Below are positions 47,628 through 59,299 of a stretch of 64,000 nt of DNA, in pieces. This DNA is from Polyangiaceae bacterium (lineage in GTDB: Bacteria; Myxococcota_A; Polyangia; Polyangiales; Polyangiaceae). The notes under the pieces were generated by a model, which worked only from the letters and a program-made list of their open reading frames with translations, had not been told where the DNA came from and did no database searches. The position numbers and the translations under genes were made by a program. The stretch's first letter is position 1, and every line of letters begins with the position of its first letter. The DNA is taken from positions 372,001 to 436,000 of the forward strand of contig JAHBVX010000003.1 in the NCBI GenBank assembly GCA_019637295.1. The letters are read 5' to 3'.

Positions 47628-48161
47628 ATGAGTCCGGAGGAGCTCGCCAACCTCGAGCGATGGCATCAGGTGCTCGACGACAGCGACTACTACGAGATCC
47701 TCGGCGTGCTCGAGCTGGTGGACCCGGTCGCGCTGCGCGGAGCGTTCCACGACTTCTCGCGACGGTTCCACCCGGACGGCCACCTGAGCGAGAGCGAGGC
47801 CGTGCGCGAGCTGGTCTCCCGCGTCTTCCAGCGCGGCGCCGAGGCGTACCGCGTGCTCTCGGATCCAGAGACTCGCCTGCGCTACGACATGGGGCTCGAG
47901 CGCGGACACCTGCGGCTCTCCCGACGTGACAGCTCGCAAGTCCCGGCGGTGCGCGAGGACGCTCGACCGCTGCACGAGCTCTGTCGCTCGGCTGGGGCAA
48001 AGCTGTGCGCCATGCGAGCGGACAAGCACTTCTCGCAGGGGGACCTGGCCGCGGCTCAGGCGGAGCTCGAGCGCGCGCTCGAGTTCGACGGTGGCACGAA
48101 CCCGGCCCTGCAAGAGCGGCTCGAGGCGCTCGGCATCGTCCGCTACGCCCGAGGCGACTGA
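47628..48161 (+). CDS. DnaJ-domain protein
   Basis: 177 residues from ATG 47628. Residues about 18-85 form a J-domain ([34 protein letters not shown], where the HPD motif stimulates Dna[21 protein letters not shown]). The last 60 residues are helical and include a TPR-like pair ([20 protein letters not shown]). Probably a specialised DnaK co-chaperone of a kind common in myxobacteria. A DnaK partner is not adjacent. Confidence 0.9.
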   Translation: MSPEELANLERWHQVLDDSDYYEILGVLELVDPVALRGAFHDFSRRFHPDGHLSESEAVRELVSRVFQRGAEAYRVLSDPETRLRYDMGLERGHLRLSRRDSSQVPAVREDARPLHELCRSAGAKLCAMRADKHFSQGDLAAAQAELERALEFDGGTNPALQERLEALGIVRYARGD

Positions 48162-48208
48162 CGCGGCTGACGGTGCGGACGACGTTCCCTCGTCGGGGGC
48201 GCCCGAGG

Positions 48209-48214
48209 TAGGCT
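48209..48214 (+). promoter_or_regulatory. Candidate -10 box of the fumarase gene
   Basis: TAGGCT ends 8 bases before the ATG at 48223; the -35 position (TTCCCT, 18-base spacer) is weak and there is no Shine-Dalgarno. Confidence 0.25.
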
Positions 48215-48222
48215 GCGCCGCC

Positions 48223-49863
48223 ATGCCGACCTTCGAGTACCAGGAGCTCTTGCCGCTGGGGGACGACACCACCCCGTATCGCCAGGTCACCGACGAGGGC
48301 GTGGAGACCTTCGACGCGGGCGGGCACACCTTCCTGCGGGTGGAGCCGTCGCTGCTCACGCGGCTCACGGCCGAGGCGATGCACGACATCGCTCACTTCC
48401 TTCGTCCGGGACACCTGGCTCAGCTCGCACGGATCCTGGACGACCCCGAGGCGTCGGCGAACGACAAGTTCGTGGCGCTCGATCTGCTGAAGAACGCCAA
48501 CATCTCCGCGGGCGGAGTGCTGCCCATGTGTCAAGACACGGGCACCGCCATCGTGATGGGCAAGAAGGGGGAGCGCGTGCTGACCGGCGGCGGAGACGAA
48601 GCCGCCATCGCCCGGGGCATCTACGACGTGTACGAGCGTGACAACCTGCGTTACTCGCAGCTCGCGCCGCTGACCATGTACGACGAGCGAAACACCGGCA
48701 ACAACCTGCCGGCGCAGATCGAGGTCTTCGCGACCGACGGCGACGCCTACAAGTTCTTGTTCATGGCCAAGGGCGGCGGCTCGGCCAACAAGAGCTTTCT
48801 GTATCAAGAGACGAAGGCGCTGCTCAACCCAGCGAGCCTGCTGGCCTTCGTGCAACAGAAGCTACAAAGCTTGGGGACCGCGGCGTGCCCCCCCTATCAC
48901 TTGGCGCTGGTGGTCGGCGGCACGAGCGCGGAGTACGCGCTCAAGGTCGCCAAGCTCGCGTCGGCTCGCTACCTGGACACGTTGCCGACGTCGGGCAACG
49001 CCCTGGGCCGGGGCTTCCGCGACCTCGAGCTCGAACAGCAGGTGCTCGAGCTGACGCGGCTCTCGGGCATCGGCGCGCAGTTCGGTGGGAAGTACTTCTG
49101 TCACGACGCGCGCGTGGTGCGCTTGCCCCGCCACGGAGCGTCCTGCCCGGTGGCGCTGGCGGTGTCCTGCTCCGCGGACCGTCAGGCGCTGGGCAAGATC
49201 ACTCGCGACGGCGCGTTCCTCGAAGCCCTGGAGCGCGACCCCGCGCACTACCTGCCCGAACCCGCCGCGCAGCACCTCGAGGGCGACGTCGTGAGCATCG
49301 ACTTGACGCGCCCCATGAGCGAGATCCGAAGCACGCTGAGCCGCCACCCGGTCAAGACGCGCTTGTCGCTCACGGGCCCGCTGGTGGTGGCGCGCGACAT
49401 CGCGCACGCCAAGCTGAAAGAGCAGCTCGACGCTGGACAGGGGCTGCCCCAGTACTTCCGTGAGCACGCCGTGTACTACGCCGGCCCGGCCAAGACGCCG
49501 GCGGGCTACGCCTCCGGCTCCTTTGGCCCCACCACCGCCGGGCGCATGGACTCCTACGTGGCGAGCTTTCAGGAGCAGGGCGGCAGCTTGGTGATGCTGG
49601 CGAAGGGCAACCGGTCCCGCGCCGTGACGGACGCCTGCAAGCGCTTTGGCGGCTTCTACCTCGGCTCCATCGGAGGACCTGCGGCGCGGCTCGCGCAGGA
49701 CTGCATCAAGAAGGTCGAGGTGCTGGAGTTCCCCGAGCTGGGCATGGAGGCCGTGTGGAAGATCGAGGTGGCCGATTTCCCGGCGTTCATCGTGGTCGAT
49801 GACAAGGGCAACGACTTCTTCGAGCAGCTCACCGCGCCCGGACAGCTACCCGTCGTGCGCTGA
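48223..49863 (+). CDS. Class I (iron-sulfur) fumarate hydratase
   Basis: 546 residues, the normal length for FumA/FumB-type class I fumarase. The N-terminal domain carries the first cluster Cys 103 ([17 protein letters not shown]) and the signature [19 protein letters not shown]; further Cys ligands lie in [20 protein letters not shown]. The C-terminal beta domain has [20 protein letters not shown] and [20 protein letters not shown]. It hydrates fumarate to malate in the TCA cycle with an oxygen-sensitive [4Fe-4S] cluster. It is the last gene of a rightward run. Confidence 0.96.
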   Translation: MPTFEYQELLPLGDDTTPYRQVTDEGVETFDAGGHTFLRVEPSLLTRLTAEAMHDIAHFLRPGHLAQLARILDDPEASANDKFVALDLLKNANISAGGVLPMCQDTGTAIVMGKKGERVLTGGGDEAAIARGIYDVYERDNLRYSQLAPLTMYDERNTGNNLPAQIEVFATDGDAYKFLFMAKGGGSANKSFLYQETKALLNPASLLAFVQQKLQSLGTAACPPYHLALVVGGTSAEYALKVAKLASARYLDTLPTSGNALGRGFRDLELEQQVLELTRLSGIGAQFGGKYFCHDARVVRLPRHGASCPVALAVSCSADRQALGKITRDGAFLEALERDPAHYLPEPAAQHLEGDVVSIDLTRPMSEIRSTLSRHPVKTRLSLTGPLVVARDIAHAKLKEQLDAGQGLPQYFREHAVYYAGPAKTPAGYASGSFGPTTAGRMDSYVASFQEQGGSLVMLAKGNRSRAVTDACKRFGGFYLGSIGGPAARLAQDCIKKVEVLEFPELGMEAVWKIEVADFPAFIVVDDKGNDFFEQLTAPGQLPVVR

Positions 49864-49887
49864 AGCTGCGCTCCGGGACGGTCGCCG

Positions 49888-49992
49888 GCTCAAGAGCTGT
49901 CGAACAATCGACAGCTCTTTCACTCTGCCGCCGGGGAGGCACGCGCCTCCCCGCCCCAACGAAGTGAATTCGTTGGGGCTCCACCCCACGCG
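49888..49992 (-). repeat. Multi-hairpin dispersed repeat, copy 2
   Basis: Inverted relative to copy 1. On the plus strand it contains the 12-bp stem AAGAGCTGTCGA (loop ACAA, 49892-49919), GGGGAGGC-ACGC-GCCTCCCC (49933-49952) and a longer stem round GAATTC (GCCCCAACGAA ... TTCGTTGGGGC, 49953-49979), ending CCACCCCACGC. It separates convergent genes: the fumarase stop is 25 bp to the left and the MYXO-CTERM protein stop 15 bp to the right. Read from that gene it has the same polarity as copy 1 has to DUF58. Confidence 0.8.
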
Positions 49993-50006
49993 AACGCGAG
50001 TTCCTC

Positions 50007-52196
50007 TCAGCCGCGCGCCGCGCGACGGCGCCGCAGGCGTAGAGCCGCCGCGCCGAGCAGAGCCAGCAGCGCTCCGCCGGTCCCGCCGCTGCCCCCGGTC
50101 GTACGGCAGGCGCAGCTGCCGTCGTCGCCCGAGTCGGCGGCGCCAGTGGGCTTGTCGTTACCGTTGCCGTCACCCTCCGGCACACAGCTACCGATGGTGC
50201 CGTCCGTGCTGGTGCACACCAAGCCGTCGGGGCAACCGTTGCCGTCGGTCCCGCGGCATCCGTCGATGCACTTGTCCGTCGAGCCCACGTCGCACACCCG
50301 GCCGCTCTTCGTGTTGCCGCAGTCGCTGTCCGACTCGCAGCCACAGAAGTTCGGGCTGCCCACCTGACACACCGGACCGCTCGGGTCGCCGACGCAGAGG
50401 GTCGCGTCCTCGGGCGTGCAGGGGGCGCACTCGCCGGTGGTGGTGTTGCAGGCCGGCGTGGCGCCGGTGCACTGCGTCTTGTTCGTCGACGAGCACTCGC
50501 CGCAGCTGCCGTTCGGCTGGCAGGCGGGGAGGTTCGGATCGGTGCAGTGGGAGTCGTTCGAGCAGGGCTGGCAGGTCTTGGTCTGGAGATCGCAGAAGGG
50601 CTTGTTCGCGGGGCAGTCCGCGTTCGAGCCGCACTCCTCGATCGTGACGATCGTCGGCTGATCGCCGGGCGTGAGCGGATCGGCGTCCGTGAGCCAGGTC
50701 TTCTTCGGGGTGCCGCTCTCGCCGAGCCCCTGGATCTCGCCCTGGTTCGGGATGTCGCCGCTCTGAGCCAACACCTTGACGCGGAACTTCACCGTCACGG
50801 TCTGGCCGACGGCCACCGTGCCCCCGCTGCTCGCCGTGGCGCCGCTGCCCACGTGGAAGCGGACGGTTCGGGTCGTGGCGTCGTAGCTGCCCTCGTCCCC
50901 ATCGATGGCGTCCGTCTTCGGACCGATCGCCCCGCCGGAGACGATCTGCAGCGAGCCCGGGACGAAGTCGAGCCCTGGGTCGAGCTGATCCAGGACCACC
51001 GTCGAGACCGATGCGTCGTTGCCGGAGTTCGTCGCGCTGAGCACGTACTCGACCTCGTCACCTGGCAGCAGGGAGCCGCCGTCGAGGTCGACGGCGGTCT
51101 TCTCGAAGCCCAGGTAGTCGGGCGCCTTGTTGGTCACCGACGTGACGAAGCCACCGAGCAAGAAGATGTCGAGGTCGCTGGCGGCGCCGACCTTCGCCGA
51201 CGTGTCGCCAGCCTTGACCAGGCTGGTGACGTCCGCCGTGTCCAGATCGTAGCCCGACATGGTCCCGGGCTTTCCGCTCAGCTTGGGCACGTCGCTCGCT
51301 CCGCTGACGGCCTGGCCGAGGTAGCTGCGCGAGCTGTTGAAGAAGTTGTCGACGGGATTCTCGGCGTTGGCGAGCTTCTGACCGTTGAAGGTGAAGAAGT
51401 CTCCCTTGTACACGAAGTCCCCCTCGTAGGTGAACGCGGACATCTTCGCGCTGAAGCCCGGGGGCACGAGGATGCCGCTCAGGGTGACCTCCGCGCTGCC
51501 CTGCGCCAGGCCCGGGTCGACGTTGGTCAGGCCATCGAACAGCGCGAGGTTGCGCAGTTCGTCCCCCGCCTTCTCGTAGAAGACGACCAACGTCCAGGCG
51601 GAGAAGGCGCGATCCACGCTCACGCCGGCGAGGGGTAGGGAGTCGACGCCGGTGACCCGGAAGTCGCCGGCGCCCCACTGCGCGACGTAGCTCGTCACGT
51701 TCGCGGTGGACTGGTAATAGTAGCGGTCCGGGTGCGAAGCGAAGCCGTAGCTCAGCGACCACGAGTCGTCCGCCGCGACGCTCTGCGCGGGGCCGCCCGC
51801 GAAGTCCAAGGTCACGCTCTTGTCCGGCTCTTGGCCAGTCTTCAGCGCCGCCCAGTACAGCCGCGCGTAGGTGACCTTCGCACCCGCGGGCAGCACGAGG
51901 GTGGCGCTGGTGCGCGCCTGGGACGCCGAGATGGAGGTGTTGGCGGCGGTGTCTCGCCAGTAGAGGTCCGGCGCGGTGTCGAGCACGTTGTCCTGGCCGC
52001 TGCAGGCCGTCGTGGTATTGGCGGGCGGGGCCGGGACCTCGCTCGAGCAGTCCAGGGCCAGGGTGCTGCCGAGCACCACGACGTCCCCCTGGAGATCTGC
52101 CTGATGGCGCAGCTTGGGGGGAGCCCCCAGGGCTGACCAAGCACCGAGAAGAGAAGCCAAGCCAAAGCCAAGGATGGAGGTGGACCTGAGGAACAT
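50007..52196 (-). CDS. MYXO-CTERM-type surface protein with DUF11-like and Cys-rich domains
   Basis: 729 residues. Sec signal (about 1-24, WSALGAP). The middle contains long beta domains, with a DUF11-like segment (GDEVEYVLSATNSGNDASVS, TVVLDQLDPGLDFVPGSL near 385-425) and DGDEGSYDATTRTVRFHV. Residues about 540-680 are Cys-rich repeats (CGSNADCPANKPFCD; CQPCSNDSHCTDP; CGCESDSDCGNTK), and the C-terminus is CACRTTGGSGGTGG, hydrophobic ALLALLGAAALRL, then RRRRAARG: the Cys, membrane segment and Arg cluster of MYXO-CTERM tails that are processed by a rhombosortase-like enzyme. Predicted to be displayed on the cell surface. Confidence 0.85.
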   Translation of the reverse strand: MFLRSTSILGFGLASLLGAWSALGAPPKLRHQADLQGDVVVLGSTLALDCSSEVPAPPANTTTACSGQDNVLDTAPDLYWRDTAANTSISASQARTSATLVLPAGAKVTYARLYWAALKTGQEPDKSVTLDFAGGPAQSVAADDSWSLSYGFASHPDRYYYQSTANVTSYVAQWGAGDFRVTGVDSLPLAGVSVDRAFSAWTLVVFYEKAGDELRNLALFDGLTNVDPGLAQGSAEVTLSGILVPPGFSAKMSAFTYEGDFVYKGDFFTFNGQKLANAENPVDNFFNSSRSYLGQAVSGASDVPKLSGKPGTMSGYDLDTADVTSLVKAGDTSAKVGAASDLDIFLLGGFVTSVTNKAPDYLGFEKTAVDLDGGSLLPGDEVEYVLSATNSGNDASVSTVVLDQLDPGLDFVPGSLQIVSGGAIGPKTDAIDGDEGSYDATTRTVRFHVGSGATASSGGTVAVGQTVTVKFRVKVLAQSGDIPNQGEIQGLGESGTPKKTWLTDADPLTPGDQPTIVTIEECGSNADCPANKPFCDLQTKTCQPCSNDSHCTDPNLPACQPNGSCGECSSTNKTQCTGATPACNTTTGECAPCTPEDATLCVGDPSGPVCQVGSPNFCGCESDSDCGNTKSGRVCDVGSTDKCIDGCRGTDGNGCPDGLVCTSTDGTIGSCVPEGDGNGNDKPTGAADSGDDGSCACRTTGGSGGTGGALLALLGAAALRLRRRRAARG

Positions 52197-52241
52197 GACT
52201 ACCCTTTACCACCTGCACCTACATTCACGCACCCACAAAAG

Positions 52242-53042
52242 TTGGCCCAGTTGACGATTTTGACGCAGGGCAGCGCGAAACTTCCGTTGATGTTGTTCGT
52301 CGCGCTCAGCCTCGGCTGCGGGCGCGGCCAGCAGCTCGGAGACGAGGTCGACCTGAGCGACGGCGCTCTACCCGTGCTGCGCGTGCCTCGGGCGCCGAGC
52401 CCGCCCACCATCGACGGCAAGCTCGAAGAGCCCGTGTGGCGAGCCGCGGCGCGCACCGCGCCCTTCGTGCAGCCGCGCAGCGGCAAGCCTGCGCGCGGCT
52501 CCGCGGTGCCGGCCGCCCTGCGCGTGGCCTACGACGACACCCACCTGTTCGTGGCGGTGGAGGTGCTCGATGCGCAGGCGACGTCCCCCTTCCGCCCGGA
52601 CGAGGAGGACCCCCAGCTGTGGTCGCGCGCCTCGGCCGTCGAGTTGATGATCGCGCCTGGACCCTTCGACGACAATCGCGACTACTTCGAACTGCAGATC
52701 GACGTCCGCGGCGCCGTGTGGGACACGCGCTTCGACGACTACAACACACCCATCACCTCGCTGCCCGACGGCGGCAAGCGCTTCGGCCACCAGGACTGGC
52801 GCTCGGGCGTAGAGCGCGCGACGACGAAGGACGCTCGCGGCTACGTCGTCGAGCTCGCGCTGCCCTTCGCCTCCCTGCGCACGCGTCGTGTCGCGAGCGC
52901 ACCCAAGCCCGGCGACATCTGGCGCATGAACGCCTACAGCTTCCGCGACGGCCAGCGCGACTCGTTGGCGTGGTCGCCGACGCTCGGCCAAGGAAATTTC
53001 CACAAAGCCTCCCGCTTCGGCAAGCTCCACTTCGAGCGCTGA
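52242..53042 (+). CDS. Lipoprotein with CBM9-like domain
   Basis: 266 residues in the longest frame (TTG at 52242; ATG at 52290 is the alternative, shortening the signal). MLFVALSLGC gives a lipobox with the Cys at residue 26 of the long form. The rest is a single CBM9/DOMON-like domain: PPTIDGKLEEPVWRAAARTA, LRVAYDDTHLFVAVEVLDAQ, AVELMIAPGPFDDNRDYFEL, YVVELALPFASLRTR, GDIWRMNAYSFRDGQRD. These are the hallmarks of carbohydrate-binding module family 9, common in extracellular proteins that bind sugars. It is divergent from the MYXO-CTERM gene with under 100 bp between. Confidence 0.8.
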   Translation: MAQLTILTQGSAKLPLMLFVALSLGCGRGQQLGDEVDLSDGALPVLRVPRAPSPPTIDGKLEEPVWRAAARTAPFVQPRSGKPARGSAVPAALRVAYDDTHLFVAVEVLDAQATSPFRPDEEDPQLWSRASAVELMIAPGPFDDNRDYFELQIDVRGAVWDTRFDDYNTPITSLPDGGKRFGHQDWRSGVERATTKDARGYVVELALPFASLRTRRVASAPKPGDIWRMNAYSFRDGQRDSLAWSPTLGQGNFHKASRFGKLHFER

Positions 53043-53062
53043 AGCGGACGGGCCGATTGCGC

Positions 53063-53091
53063 TTCACCCGACGCGGGGACGCACGTACTCT
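53063..53091 (+). promoter_or_regulatory. Promoter of the DUF924 gene, apparently leaderless
   Basis: TTCACC (53063-53068), 17-base spacer, TACTCT (53086-53091), then 6 bases to the ATG at 53098. No Shine-Dalgarno. Confidence 0.45.
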
Positions 53092-53097
53092 GCGCGC

Positions 53098-53700
53098 ATG
53101 ATTGGCCCGGACGACGTGCTCGAGTTCTGGTTCGGCGAGCTCGCCCCGGACGGCAGCGTGAGTGACGGCGTCTCTGCGCGCTGGTGGAAGAAGGACGAAG
53201 CGTTCGATCGCACCATCGAGCAGCGGTTCGGCGAGAGCCTCGAGCGAGCCGGGGGGGGGCAGCTGGACGACTGGGCAGAGTCCGCTGCCGGCACCGTCGC
53301 GCTGATCGTCCTGCTCGACCAGTTCTCACGCAACGTCTACCGCAACTCGCCGGGCGCGTTCGCAAACGATGCCCGCGCGCTCGCGCTGACGACGCGGCTG
53401 CTCGACTCGGGTGCGCACCTCGAGCTGCCCGCGGCCCACGCCTACTTCGCGCTGATGCCGCTGATGCACTCGGAGAGCCTCGCGGATCAGGAGCGCGGGG
53501 TCGCGCTGTTCAGCGCGCTCGCCGAACGCGCGACGAGCTCCACGGTGCGCGGGATGTTCCAGAACGCCGCGGACTTCGCCGAGCGCCATCGGGTGATCGT
53601 CGCGCGCTTTGGCCGCTTCCCGCACCGCAACGCCATCCTCGGCCGCCCGAGCAGCGCGGAGGAGGAAGACTTCCTGAAGCAGCCAGGCTCCAGCTTCTGA
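53098..53700 (+). CDS. DUF924-family protein
   Basis: 200 residues of the widespread DUF924 helical family: VLEFWFGELAPDGSVSDGV at the start, WWKKDEAFDRTIEQRFGE, LIVLLDQFSRNVYRNSPGAF, AYFALMPLMHSESLADQERG and FGRFPHRNAILGRPSSAEE at the end, all conserved in family members. The function of the family is unknown; TPR-like helical repeats are predicted. It lies 55 bp after the CBM9-like gene and has its own promoter. Confidence 0.92.
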   Translation: MIGPDDVLEFWFGELAPDGSVSDGVSARWWKKDEAFDRTIEQRFGESLERAGGGQLDDWAESAAGTVALIVLLDQFSRNVYRNSPGAFANDARALALTTRLLDSGAHLELPAAHAYFALMPLMHSESLADQERGVALFSALAERATSSTVRGMFQNAADFAERHRVIVARFGRFPHRNAILGRPSSAEEEDFLKQPGSSF

Positions 53701-53712
53701 GTCAGGGCGCCC

Positions 53713-54975
53713 TCAGGGCGCCTCGAACAGTCCGAGCGGGCGGAAGGCGCGGGCGGCCCAAGCCGCCTCGTTGTGCGGCGCCCCCGGCTCGTGCCAGTGA
53801 AACAAGTCGCTCTCGGGCTGATACCCCGTGCCCGCGGCGACGTCGTAGAGCTGCAGCGTCTCGCAGTAGTTGTCTTTGGCATCCGCGGAATCGTCGAGGA
53901 TGCCGTCGCCGTCGCTGTCGACGCAGCCCGAGCCAGGCCCGCCGCCAGAGTCCAGGTACAGCGCCGACGGCTGCTTGCCCAGCGCGGCGAGCCGCTCGAT
54001 CAGCGTGGACGAGTGGGGTCCGATGCTGCCCCAGCCGAAGGTGCCCGACAGCGCCGCGACGAAGTCGTAGCGCCCGGGGTGACGCAGCATCAGGTGCACG
54101 CTGACCAGACCGCCGAGCGACGAGCCCATCACGCCCGTGCGCGTGGGCGCGCCGTAGCGCTGCTCCACCAAGGGTCGCACGGTGAGCTCGACGAAGTCCG
54201 CGTAGGCGTCGGCGTGTCCGCCGACGGGACCCGAGCCGATGTCGTCCGGGACGTGGGTGTACTCGTCCATGCGGCCCGCGCCCGTGTTGTCGATGGCGAC
54301 GATCAGCGTCTGCTTGCCCGCGCTCTGATGCAGCCTCCAGCCACCGAAGGGCGCGTCGGGCTCGAACAGGTTCTGTCCATCGTGCGCGTAGAGATGATGA
54401 GTGGGAGCAGACCCTGGCACCCAGACGCGGACCGTGCGCGCGGGCCGACCCTGCCCGGCGACGCCGGGGAATCGCTCGCGGTGCGGCGCGCTGGCACGCA
54501 CGAGGGAAATCTCGCCGTTGTCGTCCCAGGCGTAGCGGCGCGCGAGGGGGTCGGCATGAAAGGTGCCCCCGCCGTCCACGAACTTGTAGCGCGCGCCGTC
54601 GGGTGAAGGCACCGCGCGGACGCGCCAGTAGACGCCCGCTTGGGCCGTCATCGGCTCGGGTGACCAGGCGTTGAAGTCGCCGGCCAGCGAGTACGGCCCG
54701 CCTCCGTCGTCCAGCCGGGCGAACAAGGGCCCGGCGGCGGTCTCGATCGGAAACCCGCCGCTCCGAGCGATGTCGCCCAGGGCGGCCTCGGGCTCGAGCA
54801 GCCCCGCGAGCAGGTCTTGGAACCGCTGTTCGTCCGCCCCGACGGCAGACCCACCGTCGCCGCCGCCGGTTCCGGCCCAGCCGGCGGAGCCACCGGCAGC
54901 GGGACCGCTCGACGGTTCGCTCGACGAACAACCAAGCGCAAAGGAGCCCGCGATCACGAGCACGGAGGAGCGCAC
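53713..54975 (-). CDS. Lipoprotein esterase of the alpha/beta hydrolase (enterochelin-esterase/esterase D) type
   Basis: 420 residues, GTG start. Lipobox ALGC (Cys 16) and a Gly-rich linker. Residues about 80-160 look like a CBM48/E-set domain (GPYSLAGDFNAWSPEPMTAQ; YKFVDGGGTFHADPLARRY). The hydrolase domain follows with RVWVPGSAPTHHLYAHDGQN, nucleophile Ser within GVMGSSLGGLVSVHLM near 285, LYLDSGGGPGSGCVDSDGDG and a C-terminal HEPGAPHNEAAWAARA with the catalytic His. A CBM48-esterase order is seen in secreted carbohydrate or ferric-siderophore esterases; no siderophore genes are nearby. Confidence 0.85.
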   Translation of the reverse strand: MRSSVLVIAGSFALGCSSSEPSSGPAAGGSAGWAGTGGGDGGSAVGADEQRFQDLLAGLLEPEAALGDIARSGGFPIETAAGPLFARLDDGGGPYSLAGDFNAWSPEPMTAQAGVYWRVRAVPSPDGARYKFVDGGGTFHADPLARRYAWDDNGEISLVRASAPHRERFPGVAGQGRPARTVRVWVPGSAPTHHLYAHDGQNLFEPDAPFGGWRLHQSAGKQTLIVAIDNTGAGRMDEYTHVPDDIGSGPVGGHADAYADFVELTVRPLVEQRYGAPTRTGVMGSSLGGLVSVHLMLRHPGRYDFVAALSGTFGWGSIGPHSSTLIERLAALGKQPSALYLDSGGGPGSGCVDSDGDGILDDSADAKDNYCETLQLYDVAAGTGYQPESDLFHWHEPGAPHNEAAWAARAFRPLGLFEAP

Positions 54976-55060
54976 GTCACGCGACTAGCAGGCCGGCCGG
55001 GGCGACGCCAGTGCAAGTCGAGTGCCAGCGCGCGGCGCAGCGCCAGCGCCAAAGGAGCCC

Positions 55061-55088
55061 TTGGCTTTGCCCTGGATTGCGGTATGCC
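55061..55088 (+). promoter_or_regulatory. Candidate dnaG-rpoD promoter, apparently leaderless
   Basis: TTGGCT (55061-55066), 16-base spacer, TATGCC (55083-55088), 9 bases before the GTG at 55098. No Shine-Dalgarno. Confidence 0.4.
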
Positions 55089-55097
55089 TCCCTGTTC

Positions 55098-56996
55098 GTG
55101 ATCGGCCAAGACACCATCGAGCGGGTGCGCCGGCAGACCGGGATCGTGTCTCTGGTCGGCGAGTCCGTGAAGCTGCAGCGTCGCGGGCGTAGCTTCGTTG
55201 GCCTGTGCCCGTTCCACAAGGAGAAGACGCCCAGCTTCCACGTCAACGAGGAGCGCGGCTTCTATCACTGCTTCGGCTGCGCAGCGTCTGGGGACGTGTT
55301 CCGCTTCGTGATGGAGACCGAAGGGCTGTCGTTCGTCGAAGCGATTCGACGCTTGGCGGACCGCTCGGGTATCGAGGTGCGCGATGACGTCTCGAGCGAC
55401 GAGCTGAAGCGGCAGTCGGAGGCGCGGCGACGGCAGCAAGATCTGTACGACATCGGGCAGTCGGCGGCGGTCTATTTCGAGCGCATGCTGCGCGAGCACC
55501 CCCTCGCGGGTTTCGCCCGGCGCGAGCTCGAGCGCCGGGGGTTGGTCTCGACCTCCGCCACGGACTTGGTCGCCGACACGCTGCAGAGCTTCCGCGTCGG
55601 CTACGCGCCCTACGCCTGGGGTGCCCTGGCGGACCACCTTCGCGCCGTGGGCATCAGCGTGCGGGCTGCCGAGGCGGTCGGACTCTTGGTGCCCAAGAAG
55701 AGCGGCGGTGGTCACTACGATCGCTTCCGACATCGCTTGATGTTCGCGGTCGTCGATCTGCAGGGACGCGTCGTCGGCTTCTCGGGACGTGCCCTCGACG
55801 AACCCGAAGCAGAGACGCTTCGAGCTGCCGGCATCGAGGCCCTCGGCACGGATCGCAGTGAGCCGCCAGCGAAGTACGTCAACTCGCCGGAGAGCTCGAT
55901 CTACAAGAAGCGGGAGATCGTCTTTGGGCTGCACCAGGCGCGGCAGGCGCTGCGCACCGAGAACGAGTGCGTCGTGGTCGAGGGGAACTTCGACGTGGTG
56001 AGCCTGCACGCTCGAGGCATCAAGAACGTGGTCGCGCCCCTCGGGACGGCGTTCACCCTCGAGCAGGCTCGACTCGTCAAGCGCTTCGCGCCGACCGCCG
56101 TGCTGCTGTTCGACGGGGACGCCGCGGGGCAACGCGCCATCGCCGCCGCCCGCGAGCCGTGCCGCACGGCAGGCCTCAACGCCAAGGTGGGCTCGTTGCC
56201 CGACGGCACGGACCCGGATGACCTCGTCCGGGAGCATGGGGCGGAGGGCCTGCGGCGGGTCTTGAGCGGGGCCCGGGGCCTGCTCGAGTTTCTCATCGAG
56301 CGCAAGCTCGACGGCAGCTTCTCGGCCAGTGACGCCCGGGCGCAGGCGGATCGGATCCGCGAGGTGACGGAGCTGCTCGCCAGCGAGGACGACCCCACGG
56401 TCCGCGGCATGGCCCAGCAACACGCCGATCGGATCGCGGAGCGGCTAGGTATTTCCGATGCTCAGACGTTCCGGGCCCTGCGCGCCCAGGTGGATCGCGC
56501 CTTGCGGCCGGACCGGGCAGAGGCCCCTGTTCAGTCCCGCGCCCACGCCCGAACCACACCCCTCAAGGACGGGGTGGGTCTGGCCATTCTTGGCGCGTTT
56601 CTGGACTATCCAGAGCTTTTGGCTACAGAGGAGGCGGTGACCGGGGCAGCATGGCTGAGCGGGGAGGTAGCGTTGTCGGTTGCCGCACTGCGTCAAATTT
56701 ACGAGAGCGATCCCGCCGCTGCCACGGAAGTAGTGCTTGCGAAGCTCCCTGCTTCGATCCATCCATTCGCGGCCTCGCGGCTGGCGGCCCCGCGACACGA
56801 ACGGATCGAAGACGCCAAGAGTGAGCTGTTGGAGAACCTCGGGAAGTTGAAGCGTCTGGAGCTCAGGCGTCAGAAGAACGAGGCGGTTTCGGAGTTGGAA
56901 CGCGCCGCGCAGAGCGGCGATGTCGAGCAAGAGGACGCGCTCTTGCGAGAACAAATGCGGCGCGCCCGTGAGCGCCACGGGCTCGAAGAGAGGTAA
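55098..56996 (+). CDS. dnaG: DNA primase
   Basis: 632 residues from GTG 55098, chosen because it puts the zinc-binding ligands at Cys 37, His 40, Cys 58 and Cys 61, as in E. coli DnaG. The N-terminal CHC2 zinc domain (CPFHKEKTPSFHVNEERGF; HCFGCAASGDVFRFVM), the RNA-polymerase domain with TOPRIM glutamate in VVVEGNFDVVSLHARG near 294 and the DGD metal pair in AVLLFDGDAAGQRAI near 339, and a helical C-terminal helicase-binding domain are in order. It makes primers for replication. The rpoD start follows the stop after 3 bp, the conserved dnaG-rpoD arrangement. Confidence 0.96.
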   Translation: MIGQDTIERVRRQTGIVSLVGESVKLQRRGRSFVGLCPFHKEKTPSFHVNEERGFYHCFGCAASGDVFRFVMETEGLSFVEAIRRLADRSGIEVRDDVSSDELKRQSEARRRQQDLYDIGQSAAVYFERMLREHPLAGFARRELERRGLVSTSATDLVADTLQSFRVGYAPYAWGALADHLRAVGISVRAAEAVGLLVPKKSGGGHYDRFRHRLMFAVVDLQGRVVGFSGRALDEPEAETLRAAGIEALGTDRSEPPAKYVNSPESSIYKKREIVFGLHQARQALRTENECVVVEGNFDVVSLHARGIKNVVAPLGTAFTLEQARLVKRFAPTAVLLFDGDAAGQRAIAAAREPCRTAGLNAKVGSLPDGTDPDDLVREHGAEGLRRVLSGARGLLEFLIERKLDGSFSASDARAQADRIREVTELLASEDDPTVRGMAQQHADRIAERLGISDAQTFRALRAQVDRALRPDRAEAPVQSRAHARTTPLKDGVGLAILGAFLDYPELLATEEAVTGAAWLSGEVALSVAALRQIYESDPAAATEVVLAKLPASIHPFAASRLAAPRHERIEDAKSELLENLGKLKRLELRRQKNEAVSELERAAQSGDVEQEDALLREQMRRARERHGLEER

Positions 56997-56999
56997 CAA

Positions 57000-59198
<2,199 letters not shown>

Positions 59199-59264
59199 GC
59201 TGCGGGCGGAGCTGGGCCTGGGGGGAGCCCAACTCGCAGGCGAACGCGCGGGCCTGCCGGGGCG

Positions 59265-59293
59265 TTGACCGCCTACAGGCGCTGCGGTACCCC
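59265..59293 (+). promoter_or_regulatory. Promoter of the MBL-fold gene, apparently leaderless
   Basis: TTGACC (59265-59270), 17-base spacer, TACCCC (59288-59293), 6 bases before the GTG at 59300; no Shine-Dalgarno. A strong two-box example. Confidence 0.5.
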
Positions 59294-59299
59294 GCGTCG

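Noticed and set aside
59199-59264. Weak GC stem after rpoD considered as a terminator
   Set aside because: The best stem is only 5 bp with no T-run; not enough to call.
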